Positions 46,325 through 54,366 of a DNA stretch of 64,000 nt are shown piece after piece. The notes beneath the pieces were generated by a model. The model was not told the origin of the DNA and did no database searches. It saw nothing but the letters and a program-made list of their open reading frames with translations. Numbering within the stretch: the first letter of the stretch is position 1; every line of letters begins with the position of its first letter. Location of the stretch: contig NZ_CP137134.1 in the NCBI RefSeq assembly GCF_033095785.1, positions 1,364,001 through 1,428,000 on the forward strand, given 5' to 3'. The position numbers were made by a program, and so were the translations under genes. Source of the DNA: Nitrosospira sp. Is2 (GTDB taxonomy: Bacteria > Pseudomonadota > Gammaproteobacteria > Burkholderiales > Nitrosomonadaceae).

Positions 46325-46400
46325 GAGCAACCCGGCTGCCTCCCCTTATGGGAGACCCGTAGCTTTCCGTCCCCGCTTCGCAACGGGTTTGGCTTTATCC
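46325..46400 (-). promoter_or_regulatory. GEMM-I (cyclic-di-GMP-I type) riboswitch aptamer
   Basis: Read on the minus strand, the leader holds the conserved pieces of a GEMM-I aptamer in order: GCCAAACC; a hairpin CCCGTT-GCGA-AGCGGG with a GNRA tetraloop; GGGACGGAAAGC (consensus GGGACGCAAAGC); ACGGGTCT; a second hairpin; and AGGCAGCCGGGTTGC with the tetraloop receptor. The aptamer ends 108 bases before the PEP-CTERM start codon. A TCGACC/GGTCGA hairpin (46272-46286) in between could be part of the switching platform. Ligand c-di-GMP is expected from the class; cyclic AMP-GMP variants exist and cannot be excluded by eye. Confidence 0.88.
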
Positions 46401-46883
46401 CTGACCATCGCAAACACTTCTTACCGGCCGCCGCCAGTGTATGAAAACACCGTTAAGCGCTTGTGAAGGGCTGTCTTGCTTTTCGTGATACTTTCCGGCT
46501 ATTTTTCTGTGCCTGTCGTCACGGCTCAGCAATGCGATCGCTGTTCCATTCCGCCTCCGAATGGTAATGATGGGATGTGACGGTATATCGTTAGCACGAC
46601 TCGCTTTTCATGGAGCGTTCGGACTATACGGTAGAGCGCGAGGTTACAAAGGCCGGCGATGCTGCTGACGGCGATTTTCTAGACGACTATGCTTCAGGCG
46701 GGAAAGAACCGGGAGGTGGACTATGTGAGAGATAATGACTGGAGCGTGAGATGCGATGACGGATAACGGGAAATATGCTTTTCAAACGGTGGCGATGCGG
46801 AACCTCACTGCCGGGCCGGCCACTGGTTGCAGCGTAAGGCGGTTGGAAGGCTGCGACCGTGGGGAGGTCCTATGACGATGCCC
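46401..46883. other. Upstream region of the riboswitch leader and 3' region of the EpsA-like gene
   Basis: About 480 bases without a convincing gene. It should contain the promoter of the riboswitch-controlled transcript; on the minus strand TTCACA and CATACA lie 18 bases apart at about 46440-46475, a weak candidate. No sigma-54 consensus was recognised. Confidence 0.35.
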
Positions 46884-47663
46884 CTAGAGCGTGATCTTCA
46901 ATGCCATTGCTTTAGCCACGGCGTGCGCACGGTTATTGACATCCAGCTTGCGCAAGATTTTCTGCATATGGTTTTTTACGGTAAGAGGGCTGATATTGAG
47001 CGACTGCGCAATTTCCTGATTGTTCTTGCCGGACTGAACATGGCGCAAGATTTCGGTTTCGCGATCAGTAATGAGTTTCCTGTTTTTCCCCGTAACAGCC
47101 CCGTCCTTCCGATGCCGTTCATGGAACAGCATCCGCACTAATGCCGTGTGCATGTGAGGCATCAATAATTCGAGGAAATACGCATGGCGCTCGGTCAAGG
47201 GGACGGAAAACTGTGTGAAGGCGAAAAAACTGCTTGTACGGCCGCTGGTGTCATGCATTCCGTGCGCTGCAATGCGATCCAGAGCGTCACGCTTGAGGTC
47301 GTTGGCGAATTGGCGGTACGCAATGGCCTGAGGCTTACTCGGGCACAGCAGCAACGGCTGATTTTCGTCCGCGCTCCAGGCGGACATGAGGCGGAAAATG
47401 ATTCCGCCCTCCGCACGGCAAAGGTCGGAAAATTTGGCCGCGCAAAATTCCGTGCGGCTAAACTTTTCGATACTGATGGATTCTTCAGACCCGTCGTCGA
47501 ATATGCAAACGAGCATGACATGTGGCAGGAGACTCTGCACCTCCCCCTGTGCCCACAAAAAAAATTGATGTCGCTGCGTTATGCAAGTAGATGAATCTAT
47601 AATCCGGAACAGATACTCGATTTCTCGTTCCGTCAGAGCAATAAACCTTTCAGTGTCTCTCAT
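46884..47663 (-). CDS. epsA: EpsA-like LuxR-family transcriptional regulator
   Basis: A 259-residue regulator. The N-terminal part (about 5-180) matches what I recall of the XrtB/PEP-CTERM-associated regulator EpsA: LFRIIDSSTCITQRHQFFLWAQGEVQSLLPH, then AAHGMHDTSGRTSSFF and FLELLMPHMHTALVRM. The C-terminal LuxR helix-turn-helix reads ITDRETEILRHVQSGKNNQEI and LTVKNHMQKILRKLDVNNRAHAVAKA. EpsA activates exopolysaccharide genes in Methylobacillus. The frame is open to a GTG at 47708; I prefer the internal ATG at 47663. It sits between the PEP-CTERM/TPS island and the secretion operon. Confidence 0.8.
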   Translation of the reverse strand: MRDTERFIALTEREIEYLFRIIDSSTCITQRHQFFLWAQGEVQSLLPHVMLVCIFDDGSEESISIEKFSRTEFCAAKFSDLCRAEGGIIFRLMSAWSADENQPLLLCPSKPQAIAYRQFANDLKRDALDRIAAHGMHDTSGRTSSFFAFTQFSVPLTERHAYFLELLMPHMHTALVRMLFHERHRKDGAVTGKNRKLITDRETEILRHVQSGKNNQEIAQSLNISPLTVKNHMQKILRKLDVNNRAHAVAKAMALKITL

Positions 47664-47939
47664 GCCCGGCTTTATGTTATGCGCGTCCCCGGTCACAATC
47701 TTGGGCACACGGTTTTTTTTGAACTTCTATCAACCGTAGCATTCTCGGACGTTCGCATGACAGAAACATTAAGATCATGTGTCATCTACGTGAATATGGC
47801 GTAGGCGGAAAAGCTCATGGCACCGGCTTTGGCATTTGTTTTCCCGTGACTGGAACTCGGGTTGCAACCTTGTCCGCACGCGTTCCCGTTGCCATCGCCT
47901 GTGCAATATGACAAGCGATAGTGCGACGGGGGCTACGTA

Positions 47940-48614
47940 TCAGCCCGGGTTTACGCCTTCACGTGGTGGCTCCCGCCGACGGAACAAGGAATCATTCTCG
48001 CCCGATGGGTCTGGTGAAGCCGGAAACATGGACGAACCGGGTTGAGTTTGCTGCTGTTGATCAGCCTGTGGTTGAGCGGGTTGTTTTTGATCGAAAGGGG
48101 AGTTGGTCTGATTCTGAGGCTGGGCCTGCGGCTGGGAGGCTCCGCCTCCCGCCTCGCCCGGCAAATAAATAAACTTCCATTCGCGATAGCTGTCCGCTTC
48201 TGCGAAAGACTTGTAGCGCTCGTGAAAATTTGCCTTTTTAAGGGGTTTATGAGCCGAGAGACTGTGTACCCCGGTAATCCCGACGCCAGGCCGGCTGATC
48301 AATCCCCATTCGGCAACCCCAGTCATCGGGTCATGAAAAATCTTGCGCAAATGCCGGGTGGCGGTGGGGAAGCGATTGTCGAGAAGCAATTTTTCGAGCG
48401 AATCCGGATAGCGCTTGGCGCCGGGAGAATTCTCGTAGTACGATCCAATCGCGAGCCTGAACTGTTCTCCGACGAATAAAAGCTCTTTTTCCTTCTCACG
48501 CCGCGCTTCGGTTTTCCACACCTGCCCCGCGCCAGCCAGCGCAATGCCGGCGAACGCAACTACGAACATTATCCAGATGAAGGTATAACCTTTTTCATTG
48601 CACATGCTAGACAT
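47940..48614 (-). CDS. Atypical pseudopilin with Pro/Gln-rich tail
   Basis: A 224-residue pseudopilin-like protein, the last gene of the secretion operon. The start ATG at 48614 has AAGG six bases upstream. A short leader ends in Lys-Gly, followed by YTFIWIMFVVAFAGIALAGAG, a type III signal with Trp where the conserved Glu5 should be. Loss of Glu5 is typical of the GspK-type tip subunit, but the size and the rest of the sequence do not match GspK closely. From about 160 on the chain is a Pro/Gln/Ser-rich tail likely to be disordered. The body contains the RREKEKELLFVGEQFRLAIGSYY helix seen in related pseudopilins. Confidence 0.75.
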   Translation of the reverse strand: MSSMCNEKGYTFIWIMFVVAFAGIALAGAGQVWKTEARREKEKELLFVGEQFRLAIGSYYENSPGAKRYPDSLEKLLLDNRFPTATRHLRKIFHDPMTGVAEWGLISRPGVGITGVHSLSAHKPLKKANFHERYKSFAEADSYREWKFIYLPGEAGGGASQPQAQPQNQTNSPFDQKQPAQPQADQQQQTQPGSSMFPASPDPSGENDSLFRRREPPREGVNPG

Positions 48615-48636
48615 GCGACACCTTTCCATCTTTCAG

Positions 48637-49053
48637 CTACCAGGCGCCGTAATATGTTCCGTTCTTCGCCTGTCCTGGCGCGCCGCTTTGGACATCGTAC
48701 AAGCCCCCCGACCCGTCCGCGGGAGGAACTGCGATCCATGTATCCGCGCTTTCAGTAAGAGGGTCAACCGGAACGGCGCGTAAATACCGCTTCTCCACCA
48801 ACTCGGCGAGATCGGCCGGATATTTGCCGGTATCGCTGTAAAACTTGTCGATGGAGTCGCGCATGACATTCAGATCCTGGCGGAGCACTGTTTCCTTTGA
48901 CCGGTCCAGCGAATTGAAATATTTAGGCGCAACAATGCTGAGCAGGGTCGCGATGATTGCCATCACGACCAGTAGTTCGACCAGGGTAAAGCCGCGATAG
49001 CCCTTGTCAGGGATTAATGCGCCGCTTTGATTTTCCCCCTGCCTGTTCTGCAT
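48637..49053 (-). CDS. GspG-like pseudopilin
   Basis: A 138-residue type II secretion pseudopilin. A 21-residue leader ends R-G before FTLVELLVVMAIIATLLSIV; the peptidase would cut G21-F22 and Glu5 of the mature chain is E26. The globular part has KFYSDTGKYPADLAELVEKRYLRAVPVDPLT, the GspG-like turn region, and ends in a Gly/Tyr/Trp tail. It is the second GspG-like subunit of the operon, after the copy at 57241-57699. Confidence 0.88.
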   Translation of the reverse strand: MQNRQGENQSGALIPDKGYRGFTLVELLVVMAIIATLLSIVAPKYFNSLDRSKETVLRQDLNVMRDSIDKFYSDTGKYPADLAELVEKRYLRAVPVDPLTESADTWIAVPPADGSGGLYDVQSGAPGQAKNGTYYGAW

Positions 49054-49108
49054 GATTAAGTCCCCGGAGGCGTATGGCAGGCTTACTAAGAAGTTTTCCT
49101 AACGCTGC

Positions 49109-49609
49109 TCACCATTTGTCGTAAGCGATACCGTTTAAGCCGGTCTTTTGAGATCGCGAGTACACATCAAAAACGTCGTCGCCTTCCTGCGGATTATCCG
49201 GGGGACTTTCGTAAGCGCGTTTCCCCCACGTTTCCGCATCGGATAACGAAGGGTCCTCTGACATTGGATCGCGCGGCAACCGGCGTAAAAAATAGATTTT
49301 GCGCTTTTCCGGGTCCTTGATGTCCGGCACGCCGGTGATCAGATCCTCCAGTTTGCGCGGGTATTCCGATTCATCTGCTTTCCTGGCGATCCGGCCGTCA
49401 CTGACCGCGCGTTTGTACGCATCGATTGCTTCCCGGATCTGCCGCAGTCCCACCCGCAATTCCTGTTCTTTTTCCCGCTTCACATGCAGCTCATACAAGG
49501 GAACAGCCGAGGAGGCCAGCACTGCCATAATGGCGACCACAATGGTTAGTTCGATGAGACTAAAACCGCTCTCGGCTTTTAGCCTTGCGACGAACTCTCT
49601 TGTCGCCAT
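49109..49609 (-). CDS. Pseudopilin (GspG/PulG-like)
   Basis: A 166-residue pseudopilin. From the ATG at 49609 a 15-residue leader ends S-G, followed by FSLIELTIVVAIMAVLASSAVPLYE; mature Glu5 is present. The stem helix runs on with HVKREKEQELRVGLRQIREAIDAYKRAV, and the head has the YPRKLEDLITG and LRRLPRDPMS motifs common to this group. It begins 12 bases after the secretin stop codon. A TTG three codons upstream is a possible alternative start. Confidence 0.88.
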   Translation of the reverse strand: MATREFVARLKAESGFSLIELTIVVAIMAVLASSAVPLYELHVKREKEQELRVGLRQIREAIDAYKRAVSDGRIARKADESEYPRKLEDLITGVPDIKDPEKRKIYFLRRLPRDPMSEDPSLSDAETWGKRAYESPPDNPQEGDDVFDVYSRSQKTGLNGIAYDKW

Positions 49610-49621
49610 GGATTCCAACGA

Positions 49622-51874
49622 TTAGCGGATATCAATACTGACGGCAGGCGGCAATGGAACTTCCGGAAGACCTGCGCTTTCGCCCTGTAGGGTGAGGCTC
49701 TTGATCGAGACTTGGGTTGTGACCGGTTTTTGTGCAACCGCTTTGAATCGCAGTTCCGCAAATCCTCCTCCCTTACCCAGCTTCAACGACCGTGATCCTG
49801 ATTTCTCGCCTCCATCCAGCAATTCCAGTACGCTCGGGTCGTAGCTGAGTTCCAGCTCTGCAGGTGGCAGCGCGTCGGCTCCGCCCAGGCTTACGCTGAC
49901 CGCGAATTCCTTGTCGGCAAGCACTTGCTCGGGTCCCACCAGCATCAGGACAGGAACGCCATCGGCGGCAGGGGCAGCATCCCTGGAAGGCCTCGGCTCG
50001 TCTGTTGGAACTGCAGACTCGGCGGCCAAACCAGCCCCACCACCGGTCCCCGTGGGTGCCATTGCTAGCGAATTGGGTGCGCTCTTTTTGATTGTGACGG
50101 GACGCGCCCCTACCGCGTTCTCGGTGCCAAAATGAAGATCACTGTCCGCTCTTGCCGGGCGGGAGATATTTCGGACGATACGGGGGGTTATCAGAAGCGC
50201 AATTTCAGTCTTATTGCGCGTGAAATTCTGGTTCGTAAACAGTTTCCCAACCCATGGCAGTTCACCCAATCCCGGGACTCTCGTAAGCGCTGCGCGTTCG
50301 TCGTCGCTGATCAATCCCGCGAGAACCTGTGTTTCTCCATCCTTAAGCGCAAGCGTGGTGGCGGCGGTACGGGTCCCTACCTGATAGGCGAGGCCCCCAT
50401 TTGCTATCGGCACCTCTTTGACAATATTACTCACCTCGAGGCTGACTTTCATCGAGACCTCGTCCTGCAAGGTGATTGTGGACTCGACGTCCAGCTTGAG
50501 CCCCACTTCAAGATAGCTCACGGAGGACGCCACGCCGACGTTGGCGGTCGCGGTGGTGGTGACTACCGGAACCTTATCGCCAATGAGAATTTTTGCCTTC
50601 TCCCGGTTTTTCACCCGGATGCGGGGATTGGCTAGAACGTTGATAATTGCCTCGGTTTGCTTGAGATTGATTACCAATGCCGGGTTGAGGATGATAGCCG
50701 TCAGGTTATCCAGGCCCCCGGTGCCACCATTGATTCCGGCGGAACTTATTCGAAAATCTGGCGGTGGAATACCAGCAGCAGCCGTGGCTGCGTTCAGCAT
50801 ATTCACCCGAACCTGATCCGGGTATAAGAAACCGAGATTGCGCAGAAGATCGCGTCTGATTTCGAGCACTTCGACTTCCAGCATGACCTCCGGATCAGCG
50901 AGGTCATTCACGGCAACCAGTCGCTCGACTAGGCGGATCGCATCCGGCGTATCCTTCATGACAAACGAATTCAACCTTTCGTCGACGTGCATATCCTTGG
51001 TTTTGACCAGTCCTCGGACCATGGCGACGATTTGCTTCACATCGGTGTTCACAACGAAAAAACTGCGGACGCTCAACTCCTGATACTCCTTCTGCTTGGC
51101 GGGCGTATTCGGATAGATCAGCACCGAGTTTTCGTTAAGCACCTTATGGGTGAGCTGATTCGTCATGAGCAAGAGCTTGAACACATCCTCAACGTTGGTA
51201 TCGCGCACAAAAATGCTGGTTTTAGTATCCTGCCTGACATCCTTGTCGAAAACGACGTTTATCCCCGCGGCGCGCGCCATTATTTCAAAGATGGATTTCA
51301 GACCGGCGTCGCGGAACTCAAGCGTAACCGGCTTTTTATACGCGGTTTTCAGAACCGGCCCGACCTTTTCAGCCTGGAACTCCATGTCCGTGATGAGTTG
51401 TAGGAGACGGCGGGCGTCCTTCTGCTGCGGATTTTCCTGCAGAACAGTGCGGAGCTCCGGTTCGGCGGCCACATAATCTTTTCGCGCCATCAGTTCTTCC
51501 GCCTGTTTCAGTATCACACCGTGGCGGCGGTCCATGTCCAGCCCGGCCAAGCCTTCCTGGGAGCGATCGTTGTGTGGATTTATCTCCAGTGCGCGACGAT
51601 AGCCTTGCTCCGCAGAAGCGACATCGCCTTTCGAGCGCGCAATATCTGCATCCAGCAGGTGACGCGCCGCTACTGCCTCTCGCTGACGCGCAAGTATGGT
51701 GCGGATTTCAAGATTATCCGGCTCCTTTCTTGCCGCCTCTTCGAGGCTGGCAAGCCCCATGTCTATCTTGCCTTCGGCAATCAGGCGTTTGCCTTCCGTA
51801 AACTCTTTCTTGGTTGCGCACCCCGCGAACATGACCAGGAACGCGACAAACAGAACAACCGCTCCCGCCCTCAT
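49622..51874 (-). CDS. gspD: Secretin (GspD/PilQ type) with TPR region and cohesin-like tail
   Basis: A 750-residue outer-membrane secretin. The lipoprotein signal ends with Cys19 (M-F-A-G-C). TPR-like repeats occupy about 25-165. A secretin N-domain series (about 175-340: VTLEFRDAGLKSIFEIMARAAGINVVF, then SFFVVNTDVKQIVAMVRGL) precedes the secretin core (about 385-590) with VPVVTTTATANVGVASSVSYLEVGLKL and VPGLGELPWVGKLF. After about 600 a linker leads to a cohesin-like domain (about 650-740: VLADKEFAVSVSLGGADALPPAELELSYDPSVLELL). TPR plus cohesin are not part of the textbook GspD. It overlaps the upstream gene by four bases. Confidence 0.9.
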   Translation of the reverse strand: MRAGAVVLFVAFLVMFAGCATKKEFTEGKRLIAEGKIDMGLASLEEAARKEPDNLEIRTILARQREAVAARHLLDADIARSKGDVASAEQGYRRALEINPHNDRSQEGLAGLDMDRRHGVILKQAEELMARKDYVAAEPELRTVLQENPQQKDARRLLQLITDMEFQAEKVGPVLKTAYKKPVTLEFRDAGLKSIFEIMARAAGINVVFDKDVRQDTKTSIFVRDTNVEDVFKLLLMTNQLTHKVLNENSVLIYPNTPAKQKEYQELSVRSFFVVNTDVKQIVAMVRGLVKTKDMHVDERLNSFVMKDTPDAIRLVERLVAVNDLADPEVMLEVEVLEIRRDLLRNLGFLYPDQVRVNMLNAATAAAGIPPPDFRISSAGINGGTGGLDNLTAIILNPALVINLKQTEAIINVLANPRIRVKNREKAKILIGDKVPVVTTTATANVGVASSVSYLEVGLKLDVESTITLQDEVSMKVSLEVSNIVKEVPIANGGLAYQVGTRTAATTLALKDGETQVLAGLISDDERAALTRVPGLGELPWVGKLFTNQNFTRNKTEIALLITPRIVRNISRPARADSDLHFGTENAVGARPVTIKKSAPNSLAMAPTGTGGGAGLAAESAVPTDEPRPSRDAAPAADGVPVLMLVGPEQVLADKEFAVSVSLGGADALPPAELELSYDPSVLELLDGGEKSGSRSLKLGKGGGFAELRFKAVAQKPVTTQVSIKSLTLQGESAGLPEVPLPPAVSIDIR

Positions 51875-52419
51875 CGAATCTCTCCGACCGGTGCAGTGGC
51901 AAGCATCTGCTTGGCATTGAGCGGAAGATAAGTAACGATGATTGCATGGTCGTTCACCTCATCCAGGCGGTACTGGCTATTGATTTTCTCTCCTGGCTTG
52001 ACAATATAATTACGTTCAGCCAGCGCAAGGAATACTTGGGTTTCCTCACCCTCAATAATCTTGCCGAGATATTTGAATTGAAGCGGCGGCGGTGGAGGCG
52101 GTTGATTTTTTTCGGCCTCAGATTGGGGAGGGGGAGGGGGTGCCCACGATTGAGCACGAAAAATGTCTCCGGCCTGGGTGCTGAATTTCCTGCGCTCCAA
52201 TCGATCGAGCCGAAGCAGTTCATTTTCCCGCGCGTTTTCGCTCGACGAGCGAATTTCAGCCGTAGGAGCCTGTTTTCGTGGAGTTGCTTCTTCTTTAACC
52301 TGCTCCAGATCCGCAGTGCCATCCTCTCCACTGACCCATTGGGCGGCAAGAAGCGAGGCTAGCAATGCCACCCCCAGCCATAATGTGCGCCGCCCGCTTG
52401 GTGCCCCCGCTCCTGTCAT
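51871..52419 (-). CDS. GspC/PilP-like inner-membrane protein
   Basis: A 182-residue bitopic protein. One membrane helix at about 12-28 (LWLGVALLASLLAAQWV) is followed by a charged periplasmic linker, a run of prolines (about 95-115) and a small C-terminal beta domain (about 115-180, LQFKYLGKIIEGEETQVFLALAERNYIVKPGEKI), the homology-region fold shared by GspC and PilP. Such proteins link the inner-membrane platform to the secretin. It overlaps both neighbours by four bases. Confidence 0.78.
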   Translation of the reverse strand: MTGAGAPSGRRTLWLGVALLASLLAAQWVSGEDGTADLEQVKEEATPRKQAPTAEIRSSSENARENELLRLDRLERRKFSTQAGDIFRAQSWAPPPPPQSEAEKNQPPPPPPLQFKYLGKIIEGEETQVFLALAERNYIVKPGEKINSQYRLDEVNDHAIIVTYLPLNAKQMLATAPVGEIR

Positions 52420-53003
52420 TCCGGGCCTTCGCTCAGATAGAGATTGAATTTGAGATTCGCGTCCAGCAACTCCGAGTCCACCCCTTCACGTTTAATCGCA
52501 ACATCCACCAGCGCCATTGGCGGAACGGCACGCAACGCACCGGCGATAAAACCACGCACCTGGGAATATTTACCCCGCACCGGCACCAGCATCTCATAGC
52601 GCGCGAGCTTCACCTCCTTCTCCCGCACCAGACGGTACTCGGTCCCGCTTATCTCTACGGCGTGCTCTGCCGCGGACTGTACCACCTCGTTAATCCAGAA
52701 CGGAGTGGAATCAAAACTCGGAAAAAACTCGTAAAATACCTGCAGCCCTTCATGTCCTTGTACCGCCTTCCGGATGCCTGAGCCGCTTGTGCTTGTCCGC
52801 GCGGGTTCGGCCTTCAATTGCGCCTGCATCGTTTCCGCCTTGATCATAAGCGCGCTCGACTCGGCGCGCCGCGGTAACACTGCCGCGAAAAAAAACACTG
52901 CGGAAAAGACAAACAGCGCGAAACCGATTTTTCCAGGGGTACCCAGCCGTTCCGCTTGCCAGCGCATGCGCAGCCAAGTGTTTTGTAAAAAACTTAGGCC
53001 CAT
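52416..53003 (-). CDS. PilO/GspM-like platform protein
   Basis: A 195-residue inner-membrane protein with one membrane helix at about 25-43 (KIGFALFVFSAVFFFAAVLP) followed by a short coiled coil and a ferredoxin-like periplasmic domain (about 85-195). It is placed after a PilN-like and before a GspC/PilP-like gene, where PilO or GspM would be expected. Direct sequence similarity is weak; the call rests on topology and order. It overlaps the PilN-like gene by ten bases. Confidence 0.7.
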   Translation of the reverse strand: MGLSFLQNTWLRMRWQAERLGTPGKIGFALFVFSAVFFFAAVLPRRAESSALMIKAETMQAQLKAEPARTSTSGSGIRKAVQGHEGLQVFYEFFPSFDSTPFWINEVVQSAAEHAVEISGTEYRLVREKEVKLARYEMLVPVRGKYSQVRGFIAGALRAVPPMALVDVAIKREGVDSELLDANLKFNLYLSEGPE

Positions 53004-53542
53004 ATTGCGGTCAACAGAAAAATGACGGGCCGATGAGGATCGTCCCGCTTGATTTCATATTTGAGCAGGTGGGCATCCTTAAGCACCGGCTCACGTTCCA
53101 GCGCGCCGACGAAATCCAGCATCGCCGCAATGTTCTTTGCCTCCGCGCCGATACGCATCATGCGACCGGCAGGGTCCGGTTGGAAGGAGAGCAGAGCCAC
53201 ATCATGGTTGGCGGCATATTCGACCGAATCAAAAAGCGCTTGCCACGGCAAATCAAGCTCGCTCATTACCGCATTGGCTTTTTTTACCTCCTGCTTCATG
53301 TCGCGGCCGACATACGACGACGATGACGATGACGAAGACGAAGTGCCCTGGGGCGCCGTGGTGCGCTGAACCCGCCGCTCAACGCTGGCGATACGGGTAT
53401 CCCAATACGCCACCTCGTTCATGGCCAGATTGAACTCATACAACACAGCGCCCAACATCATGAGGCCAAGCGACATAATGATATAGCCCACGCGCTCCGC
53501 CCCGCCGCCGGTGTCCGGAAATCTGAGTCCAAGGCGGCGCAT
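52994..53542 (-). CDS. PilN/GspL-C-like platform protein with poly-serine linker
   Basis: A 182-residue inner-membrane protein. The membrane helix is at about 18-38 (VGYIIMSLGLMMLGAVLYEF), followed by a coiled coil (about 42-60), a run of nine serines at about 69-77 encoded by mixed TCG/TCA/TCT codons, and a ferredoxin-like periplasmic domain (about 95-182). The topology and position between PilM-like and PilO-like genes support a PilN role. It starts on the last base of the PilM-like stop codon region. Confidence 0.7.
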   Translation of the reverse strand: MRRLGLRFPDTGGGAERVGYIIMSLGLMMLGAVLYEFNLAMNEVAYWDTRIASVERRVQRTTAPQGTSSSSSSSSSYVGRDMKQEVKKANAVMSELDLPWQALFDSVEYAANHDVALLSFQPDPAGRMMRIGAEAKNIAAMLDFVGALEREPVLKDAHLLKYEIKRDDPHRPVIFLLTAIWA

Positions 53543-54366
53543 CAGGTTGCCCCGGCCGTCACTTCGGCAATGGTTGGATAATGCGGCGGAGCAGGCATGC
53601 TTTCAGTCTGCAGCGGAGCAATGCGCCATCCGCAGTCCTCCGGCAAGGCGAATTCTTGATGCTCTGGCGCAAACAGGTAGACCGTCTCGTCCGCTTCCTT
53701 GCTTCCGGAGAAGAGTGTTGCCTCCTGATGAAGCACCGAGATCAGTTCATCTTCCACATCGTGCAGGATTCGCTGGTTACTTATGCGTTGCCACGCGCCA
53801 TTCTCCAGCAAGGCGATACAAACCCGTCCGGTTTCCAACAATGCGAACCATGCGCGGTTGCTATTGAATCGCTTGTACCAGTGATCAAAAGCGCCCGTGA
53901 GATAGGGTTCGACATATTTCAGCCTCGCCTTGCGCTGCGAGCTGATTTCCGTCATCCGTTCCAGAAAACTACGCTCAATCGCAGCGCATACCCCCCCGCT
54001 GCACGGATCCCACCCACTTACGCTGATGACCCATGTCGCGGCCCGGTCGCCATATACCTCGCGCATCTGAAACGCGGCATAGGCGTGCAATTCGGCCGGG
54101 GTCGCAATCGATGGCTGAGCGGGCAGGACTACGTAGCGAACAAAGGCGTTGGAAATGGTGATGCTTATGTCCACTCCGCCGGCGTGTTCGATTATCCGCT
54201 CGAATTGCTCAAGCGGAGCCTCCCACGCGGGCAACCCCGGCTTCTGTTCGCACGTGGCGGCAACCCGAGCCGCTTGCTTCGGCTTTATACCCTTGCGCAG
54301 CCGCGCCATATCGACCCGTTCGGGCGCAAGAAAAACCTGCATCCGGTCACGCCACAATGGTGACAC
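53542..54366 (-). CDS. PilM/GspL-N-like actin-fold protein
   Basis: A 274-residue cytoplasmic protein in the position of PilM, which binds the tail of PilN. It has a weak actin-like pattern: VDISITISNAFVRYVVLP, LHAYAAFQMREVYGD and ARLKYVEPYLTGAFDHWY. I chose the GTG at 54366 because AGGAGG lies six bases upstream and it overlaps the end of gspE by 20 bases; the frame itself extends further but without support. Sequence similarity is low, so identity rests on gene order. Confidence 0.72.
   Translation of the reverse strand: MSPLWRDRMQVFLAPERVDMARLRKGIKPKQAARVAATCEQKPGLPAWEAPLEQFERIIEHAGGVDISITISNAFVRYVVLPAQPSIATPAELHAYAAFQMREVYGDRAATWVISVSGWDPCSGGVCAAIERSFLERMTEISSQRKARLKYVEPYLTGAFDHWYKRFNSNRAWFALLETGRVCIALLENGAWQRISNQRILHDVEDELISVLHQEATLFSGSKEADETVYLFAPEHQEFALPEDCGWRIAPLQTESMPAPPHYPTIAEVTAGAT

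Noticed and set aside
53318..53344. Serine-codon run in the PilN-like gene as a phase-variable repeat
   Set aside because: The codons are mixed TCG, TCA and TCT, and the unit is a multiple of three, so slippage would not shift the frame; it is most likely a flexible linker.
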